DNA of 64,000 nucleotides from contig JACCGJ010008214.1 of the NCBI GenBank assembly GCA_013407085.1, positions 99,193 through 163,192 of the forward strand. Direction: 5' to 3'. The notes beneath the pieces are model-generated. The model was given only the letters and a program-made list of their open reading frames with translations, did no database searches and was not told the DNA's origin. Shown here piece after piece: positions 58,901-64,000 of this stretch (within the stretch, counting starts at the first letter, position 1; each line of letters starts with the position of its first letter). The translations under genes and the position numbers were made by a program. This stretch comes from Atriophallophorus winterbourni. Lineage: Eukaryota; Platyhelminthes; Trematoda; Plagiorchiida; Microphallidae.

Positions 58901-61900
58901 AGTGCTTATGGATGCCCAACGTGAGGTGTTGCTCACATCCCCTGCACTTACACACCATAACCGGTTTCTGATTGTTTGCCGTAATCAGGTGGATACAGTA
59001 TGTTTAGGATCCGTTTAAATTTAGACTCAAAACAGTGGTAAACTTTGAACTTTGCTATCGTTATTCTCTCTGCTTGCGGAGTTTCTAAGTTAATAAGTTA
59101 TATTACCGATTTTTATACCCCGACTTGACTGCATTCTGGTCATGAAAGTTTATTCAGGGTTTGATCCCCGAAATTGTTATTTTCGTTCCCTGTGTTATAT
59201 TACTAAATAGGAATTTAGCAACATGTTTATTTTAATATTTGGTGCACCTACGTATTAAGACACTGTGCACATTGAACGTGGCAATATATGACATTGAAGT
59301 TGATTTTAAAATATTTTTCCACCCCAAAGGAATATTATTTATCCTATAGTAATTTTGAAACTAAACGATTTTGTTCCGGTGGATTCTTAAATCCTGAATC
59401 CTGGGGTGAAAGGCTTTACACAAAGCAGAATGAATTAATTTAGTCAACAAAATACGAAAATGCATGTGTCAATTTTGTTGGCAAGCTTTGCTTATTGTTT
59501 TATTGGTAGAATCGTTGTGATTAAAATGTGTACATATATGGCATGTATATATATGTATACATATGACGTGTATAAAATATATTAATTGGAAATGAAAATA
59601 GTATGAATGTTATCAATTCCGGGTGGCCATTTATATCGTAACGATCATCAAACCGACAGAATGCCAGAAAATAGGAATACTCACACATGGATGGGAAAAG
59701 ACATCTCGCTACTCGAAAGGATTTATCATAAGGCAACTAAAATGGTTATTGGATTGCGTAATCTGCCCTTTGAACAACGACTGGCTACACTAGGATTGTG
59801 CAGTCTAGAGCGCAGGCGCATCCGAGCTGGCTCAATCCTGACATACCGGATAATCAATACGAGGTCCCACCCACTCATTTACCTCTTTAAAATTGGTTCC
59901 TATCGCCCGACCCGCAGTCACAATCTGACCCTTCAAAATACCACATTCCCGATTAAACTGTTGCCGTAACTTTTACGCAGCAAGTGTATGCTTTTAGTGG
60001 AACATTTCAGAAAGTTTTTGCTCACCAAATGAAATGATATTCAAACAAAAGTTACGATCTTTTAGGTTGAAACATGTTGGTCTCAGTTTACTGAGACGCA
60101 CACAAATACCTGTCAAAACAGTTTACCTCAACATATATTTTGTTCGAAATTTCCTCTTTCCTTGTAACAATTGGAATTACTTTTGCTCCTCCAATTAAAA
60201 CACATGTACGCAGACATGAAAGTACGATTTTTAAAACTTTTACACGTTTTTTTCTCCATACATCTTTAAGCTGGTACTCAAAGAAATCCTCAATGAAACA
60301 CGCATTAATTATCCGATATTTTTTCGGTGCAATTATCATAAATAATAGATTAGAAATTTTCTTGCTTTTGTTTAACATTAATCAATAATTTCTGGCTTAT
60401 GTTCATACCTTCTTTTCTTTACACATATTGCATCATTACATTCAGCAATATATATAATTTGTGTCGTTCCGCATGTGTACGCAACATCATCATAGATTTA
60501 TGTATTTTTTAGAATTTATCCACCCAAACTCAAGCACACAAAATTGACCAATTAATGAACCTTTTAAAATTCAAAAAAAGCCGGTTCACCTTTTAATGGA
60601 TCGTTTACCTATGAGGCGTGATATAAGTAACATCTTTCACAGCTCCATTTGCTGTTGGCTTATTCGAAAGAACAAAATTTTCAATCAATTACAATATAAG
60701 GGTTGTTGTGTTATAGCTCAAAGATCACTAGAACACATTCTTACTTTACAGCTAACATTACGATTACGAGATTAAAATATAGAGGATAGGGCCACAGCAG
60801 CATTGGCATTCATACGAACGCCCAAAGCTTGACCTGGAATCAATCTGGGGACTTCTAACTAAGCATAATGTTACATTGCAACACACAAATTAACCGTAAC
60901 ATTGAATATCAGGTTTCAGTTCCATTGAACCACCAATTTAAGGCTTACTATATCACATATCTGTGTCTGAAACTCATTACGAAAAAAACCAAACTTGTAG
61001 CGCAACGTAAATGTAAGAGCAGTGAGAAATCGCTTTACAGCATTTGTTTACAACCGAAACTTTTTAAGGCTACAGCGTCAAATGTTTCTGTTGATTTGGT
61101 TACAGCAGCAATATCTTCAGACATTACTATGGATTCCCGATCAATATCGAATATATTCAAATAACTTGCCGACTCGTTGATTAATATTTTGTGTGGATTT
61201 TATACACGATTACTGATAGGTTGATAGCTAGAATTTAGCAGTGGTTTTTGTTCATACAAAATACTACTACTTGTGTGTCACAAGCAAAACTTTGTTTAAA
61301 AAAGCTTTGTTGGCCAAATTATGGATTCAGAATTAATGTTTATTGTTTCCCCGATGAATCACAAACCGAATTTAAAACCAATGACTTGATTCTATTACAC
61401 AAATCATCTAAAATCTTTCCACTTTGACATAAGCTCGATGCAGTTGTCACTAATTTATTGAGTTATGATGCCTTGGTGTAATATAATTGAATATTCACGT
61501 TACAGGGATTGTTTATTGGTAACCCTTTGACGAATGAATACATCAATATGGAAACCGCGATCCACGTGGGGTATTTTTACGGGCTGTATGATGACAGGTA
61601 ACATAGTTTCGCAATTTTTATGCTAGAGATTTTGAAAAAATGTAGGATTAAACATCCTGTTTGGCAATATTTGTTTCTAAAATGAAAACTAACTAAAATC
61701 GTAGTAGCAAATCTATCCCCAAAATCAAACTTCTTACGCAATTGGAAGAATTGAAAGTGTGATTATATATCGTCAATTTTTGAACACATTTTTCGAATAC
61801 ATAAATAGAGATTTCTCACGTTAAGCGTGGATTGTTTGCACTTACAAAGCGATTGGGATATATTGAACGGCGGGTCAGAGCGAAACCAGGTTCGATTCAA

Positions 61901-63436
61901 CTTCAGAAAGTGCAAAACGTTTCAAATAGGTAAAGGTTTCCCATTATCCTAAACCTTGAATTGCAACAACTGGAATGGACAACAAAAGAAAAGGACCTGG
62001 GCGTATGGATTATTGGAAGTCTTAATAATAACATGCAATGCGAAGCAGTGTACAACCGAGCTAGCCACATGCTAGTTATGCTTCGGCGTAATAAACTGAA
62101 AAATACACCCTCTGAGGCATCTATTTCGCCTTCGGTCAAGCCATACCACGCGTACCCACCCACTGGCATTTGATATTCCACATTCTCACCAGAACTGCCG
62201 TCGGTTCTTCTATTCGGCGCGCGATTGTTTCTTATGGAACTGCTTACCGTCATATGTTGTACAATCATCTAGTGAAAGGATTTTGAAGATATTTTCCATC
62301 ATACCGAGACAATACATGACATTTATTCTAACTACAACAAGTGTCCATCTTCCTAACGCCTCACCTTTATATATTTATTTTCTTATACGAATATGCTATG
62401 GTGTTGTACAGCTATAAGCCTATTCTACCATGAATTCTTGAATCTGGAACAGTAAAAATTTAGTTTTCAAACGACACATTATGCGCTCGCTCTTAGCTCC
62501 ACGTTCATTAGCACAGCGCATTCGAAGTGTTAGCATTTTAAAGCTAATTTTCTAGACACTGCTAGTACTAGTCGCCTCATGGTTGTCACAGACAAATAAT
62601 TATTCATATAGAGTATTCTTCTTAAATTCTAAATATGTGCCTCCTAATATGCATGTAGTACAAACCTATGTGCGTTTCGCAAACCTAATTCCGCTGAACT
62701 CTAAGCCTAGCTGCACGGGATTGTTCTAGTATTCAAAGAAAGGCCTGAGAAAACAAATTCGAGGACATTTTGCCGAGGAATACAACTCTGTTCTTGCAAC
62801 TCCGTCAGCAAACTGTATCGGCTTAACTGTTTTTTCAGTTCCTACGGTGTCCAGGACCAGGATATGAATGTGCGACATCTAGCTTAGCGTTTTTGATTGC
62901 TCTCACGTATTTTTATAACTTGTCGTTACAAATTTCACTCTGCATCGTCGTAAAGAATTTAGTCTGGCTTCTGCATTGTGGTGCTCAAATTCCTGCACTT
63001 GAACATCACCATACATTTGTCATTTCATGTTTCTTGAGCGCTTCACCCTCAGTCTATGTTTCTTTATTTGGACATCTTGATACAAACCCTGGTACATATC
63101 AGTTTTGCTTCATTTATTAAAAACAAATTCTAAGAAATGAAGAATACACATATTTATGATGATCCTTGGGTTGACGATAATGCAATTATGCGTTCGGATT
63201 TTCCGGATCTATGTGAACGTACTAAAACTCGCTCATATTCCATCGTGTGTTTTATGTTTTCAAACATTTTCTGGTGCGGAATGGTAACTTTCGTATTCTG
63301 GTAATACTTAATCTTCTTTGCTCAGTCCTATTATTTTCACAGTATATATCGTAGCCTACTAAAGGTTTGCTGTCTGGAAGAATGTGATGAAGACTGCGTC
63401 ATCGTTATGAGCTCAACCTCTCGATGTTCAGAGAAG
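46685..63436 (+). CDS. Secreted serine carboxypeptidase-like (S10) pseudoenzyme, exons 1-6, 3' end outside window
   Basis: Exons 46685-46972, 50578-50625, 52287-52373, 55207-55362, 61506-61597 and 63343-63436 all have GT-AG borders. They join in frame without a stop into 255 residues, and the last donor (GTGAGG at 63437) shows the gene continues. After a signal peptide (MNLLTFIFCTFSTLTNTSA) come the S10 blocks: FQYSGFVN, LHYWLV, PLIIWVNDGCSS, ENGPYR, IANLLYLDSEVGMGFSY, DVYLAGKGYAGVSLPILA, LKGLFIGNPLT and a CC...C cysteine cluster. S10 enzymes (cathepsin A type) trim C-terminal residues in lysosomes or outside the cell. Here GESYAG is GKGYAG, so the nucleophile Ser is Gly, and NGGPGCSS has lost two residues around the oxyanion hole. 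The catalytic Asp and His would lie beyond the window. The chain is open and cleanly spliced, so I favour an expressed non-enzymatic protein over a young pseudogene. Confidence 0.85.
46973..50577 (+). other. S10-like gene intron 1
   Basis: AT-rich. A short (AAGT)n run lies at 47558-47574. An open frame at 49789-50010 (KKSETRKNPGSVAPITSL ...) and the following sequence to about 50240 may be an old LINE ORF1 piece, but no firm motif is seen. Confidence 0.45.
50578..50625 (+). CDS. S10-like gene, exon 2 (48-base microexon)
   Basis: Acceptor ctctcgcttttcag, donor GTAAAC. Encodes LLDDGRLIENRVSWSK, which corresponds to the V..DG.TL..N.YSWN segment of S10 proteins. Phase 0 on both sides. Confidence 0.75.
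50626..52286 (+). other. S10-like gene intron 2
   Basis: AT-rich, without recognised genes. An open frame at 51665-51859 has no family signature. Confidence 0.45.
52287..52373 (+). CDS. S10-like gene, exon 3
   Basis: Acceptor tttttcacggacag, donor GTAAGT. Encodes IANLLYLDSEVGMGFSYGF, then SPQNSIDDET, equivalent to the S10 block ANVLYLESPAGVGFSYS...DDET. The Pro-Ala of SPAGVGF is replaced by Glu-Val. Confidence 0.85.
52374..55206 (+). other. S10-like gene intron 3
   Basis: AT-rich. Short open frames (52780-52998, 53043-53225) carry no recognisable domain. Confidence 0.45.
55207..55362 (+). CDS. S10-like gene, exon 4 (lost nucleophile)
   Basis: Acceptor tatttcactcag, donor GTGAGT. Encodes the helix before the nucleophile elbow (YHAILNFMEKFPEF), then DVYLAGKGYAGVSLPILA. 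The active Ser of GESYAG is encoded here as GGA (Gly), which needs at least one base change from AGY-type Ser codons and more from TCN. Confidence 0.9.
56016..56041. repeat. TTAATTC microsatellite
   Basis: About four units of attctta. Such tails are seen at LINE 3' ends in this window (compare TTGAATC at 45299-45319), but no LINE coding sequence was recognised beside it. Confidence 0.7.
56955..57106. repeat. Perfect 76 bp tandem duplication
   Basis: The unit starting ggaactgagtagtttttg at 56955 is repeated without difference from 57031, period 76. Its edge carries several ttcaagg units, which could have promoted slippage. Confidence 0.9.
58946..58986 (-). ncRNA. Strongly decayed hammerhead-like motif
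   Basis: Minus strand reads ccacCTGATTAC, ...AAACA..., GAAACCGG, then TTATGGTGTG, aligning with the motif at 46359-46400 through CTGAT, the AAACA loop, GAAACCGGT and the gtgtg edge. The core CTGATGA is mutated, so it should not cleave. Confidence 0.4.
59640..59970 (+). mobile_element. CR1-like LINE C-terminal fragment
   Basis: Frame with LLERIYHKATKMVIGLRNLP, FEQRLATLGLCSLERRRIR and a GSILTYRIIN stretch. This is the LE..Q..ATK.V.GLR...Y..RL..L.L.SLE.RR.RGDLI segment of CR1/jockey ORF2. It is truncated at both ends and lies in intron 4. Confidence 0.75.
61506..61597 (+). CDS. S10-like gene, exon 5
   Basis: Acceptor cacgttacag, donor GTAACA. Encodes GLFIGNPLTNEYINMETAI, then HVGYFYGLYDD, matching S10 LKG.AIGNGLTDP....A..YHGL. 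Phase 0 in, phase 2 out. Confidence 0.85.
61598..63342 (+). other. S10-like gene intron 5
   Basis: Holds a small LINE fragment (61955-62130). Otherwise AT-rich, with an open frame at 62893-63120 that shows no family signature. Confidence 0.45.
61955..62130 (+). mobile_element. CR1-like LINE RT-thumb fragment
   Basis: Reads WTTKEKDLGVWIIGSLNNNM, then QCEAVYNRASHMLVMLRRN, the KDLGV.i...L....QC....A.....L..L.R. segment that follows LINE RT motifs. The piece is short and degraded. Confidence 0.65.
63343..63436 (+). CDS. S10-like gene, exon 6
   Basis: Acceptor ctattattttcacag, donor GTGAGG. Starts in phase 2 and encodes IYRSLLKVCCLEECDEDC and on to SRCSEK. The double cysteine after the helix matches the disulphide cluster of cathepsin A-type carboxypeptidases. 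Confidence 0.75.
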
Positions 63437-64000
63437 GTGAGGCTTTATTATATACATTGAACACTTTTCGGCATAATATTTCATGATACTTAATAATATT
63501 CGTGCGTCCACTGTCAAACGCCGGTGCTTTAATTGTTTCAATTCATAATGAACCATTCGAGTTGGATATTTCCACTTCTAAACGTTTGCTGCATTACTGA
63601 ATATACTATCGCAAACGAAGTTTTCGATTGCCGATCAGGTGCAAAGAAGCTGTCGCCTGGAAGTCAGTTAAAACATTTAAAAATGACTTATTCTAATTAC
63701 CAACTTCATACAATTCAACAAACAATAAAATTATTCGATTGCAGTTGCCAAAACATATAAAATTTATATGCGCGTCTGTTTCTCGCTATTAACATCCTAT
63801 AGCTTTTAAATGAATAAGGTGCGATTAACTAGACCGTAAGATTCAGATATATTTAGGTAACTGGCATGCACGCAACTTTCCAGTAGTCTAGTGTCTTGAA
63901 CAAGTTAGGTGGGCAAAGCATGTTTCGCTCGAGCAATTTTGTCCTTAAGCACTTTCTAAAGATTTGCTTATCTCTATTGAATCTGACGAAGTTTTCCTTG
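63437..64000 (+). other. Start of S10-like gene intron 6
   Basis: After donor GTGAGG at 63437 no further S10 exon is recognised before the window ends. The open frame 63533-63760 has no S10 similarity. Confidence 0.45.

Larger units (their letters stand above)
55363..61505 (+). other. S10-like gene intron 4
   Basis: The longest intron. It holds a TTAATTC-type short repeat (56016-56041), a perfect tandem duplication (56955-57106), a decayed hammerhead-like motif (58946-58986) and a LINE C-terminal fragment (59640-59970). An open frame at 57261-57455 is Cys-rich (MCSCYFGHCIKSHPSC) but unassigned. Confidence 0.5.

Overview
The window looks like nuclear DNA of a parasitic flatworm, most likely a digenean trematode. 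It has intron-rich host genes with GT-AG junctions and a very dense load of non-LTR retrotransposons (CR1-like and RTE-like). It also has a short Ty3/gypsy-type LTR element whose primer-binding site matches tRNA-Trp, as in the CsRn1-like elements of flukes, plus a Penelope-like reverse-transcriptase fragment and several hammerhead-ribozyme-like motifs on retroposons. There are no bacterial-style operons, rRNA genes, CRISPR arrays or convincing functional tRNA genes. The species is not determined.

Two host genes can be assembled from splice sites and reading phase. (1) At 21.07-32.15 kb (+) lies a five-exon, about 385-residue protein with a SANTA-like domain and, at its very C-terminus, a CENPC-like (CENPC-k) motif. 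This is the architecture of KNL2/M18BP1, the factor that helps load centromeric histone H3. One intron appears to use a GC donor. (2) At 46.69 kb to beyond 63.44 kb (+) lie six consecutive exons of a secreted serine carboxypeptidase-like (family S10, cathepsin A-like) protein. The fold signatures are kept, but the nucleophile motif GESYAG reads GKGYAG and the oxyanion segment NGGPGCSS reads NDGCSS. I therefore predict a catalytically dead member. The last part of this gene lies outside the window.

Layout. 0.09-2.09 kb: LTR retrotransposon (minus) with decayed RNase H and integrase pieces. 2.9-3.4 kb: LINE 3' end (minus). 3.5-6.86 kb: nearly complete CR1-like LINE (plus), with a deletion between endonuclease and reverse transcriptase. 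7.6-12.35 kb: three stacked CR1-like LINE remnants (minus). 13.5-14.1 kb: LINE RT remnant. 15.4-18.9 kb: rearranged RTE-like LINE (minus). 12.9-32.7 kb: a cluster of about 18 copies of a ~240 bp SINE-like retroposon, proven mobile by 11-13 bp target-site duplications, plus a tRNA-related SINE carrying a hammerhead motif and two further repeat families, all around the KNL2-like gene. 34.6-35.6 kb: Penelope-like and LINE fragments. 36.95-41.0 kb: decayed CR1-like LINE (plus). 41.4 kb: solo LTR. 42.5-46.29 kb: RTE-like LINE (minus) with a 13 bp target-site duplication and a nested CR1-like insertion. 46.7-64 kb: carboxypeptidase-like gene, whose introns hold small LINE scraps.

Apart from the two host genes, nearly every open frame here belongs to a decayed transposon or is chance. 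No transposon copy in the window looks fully intact.
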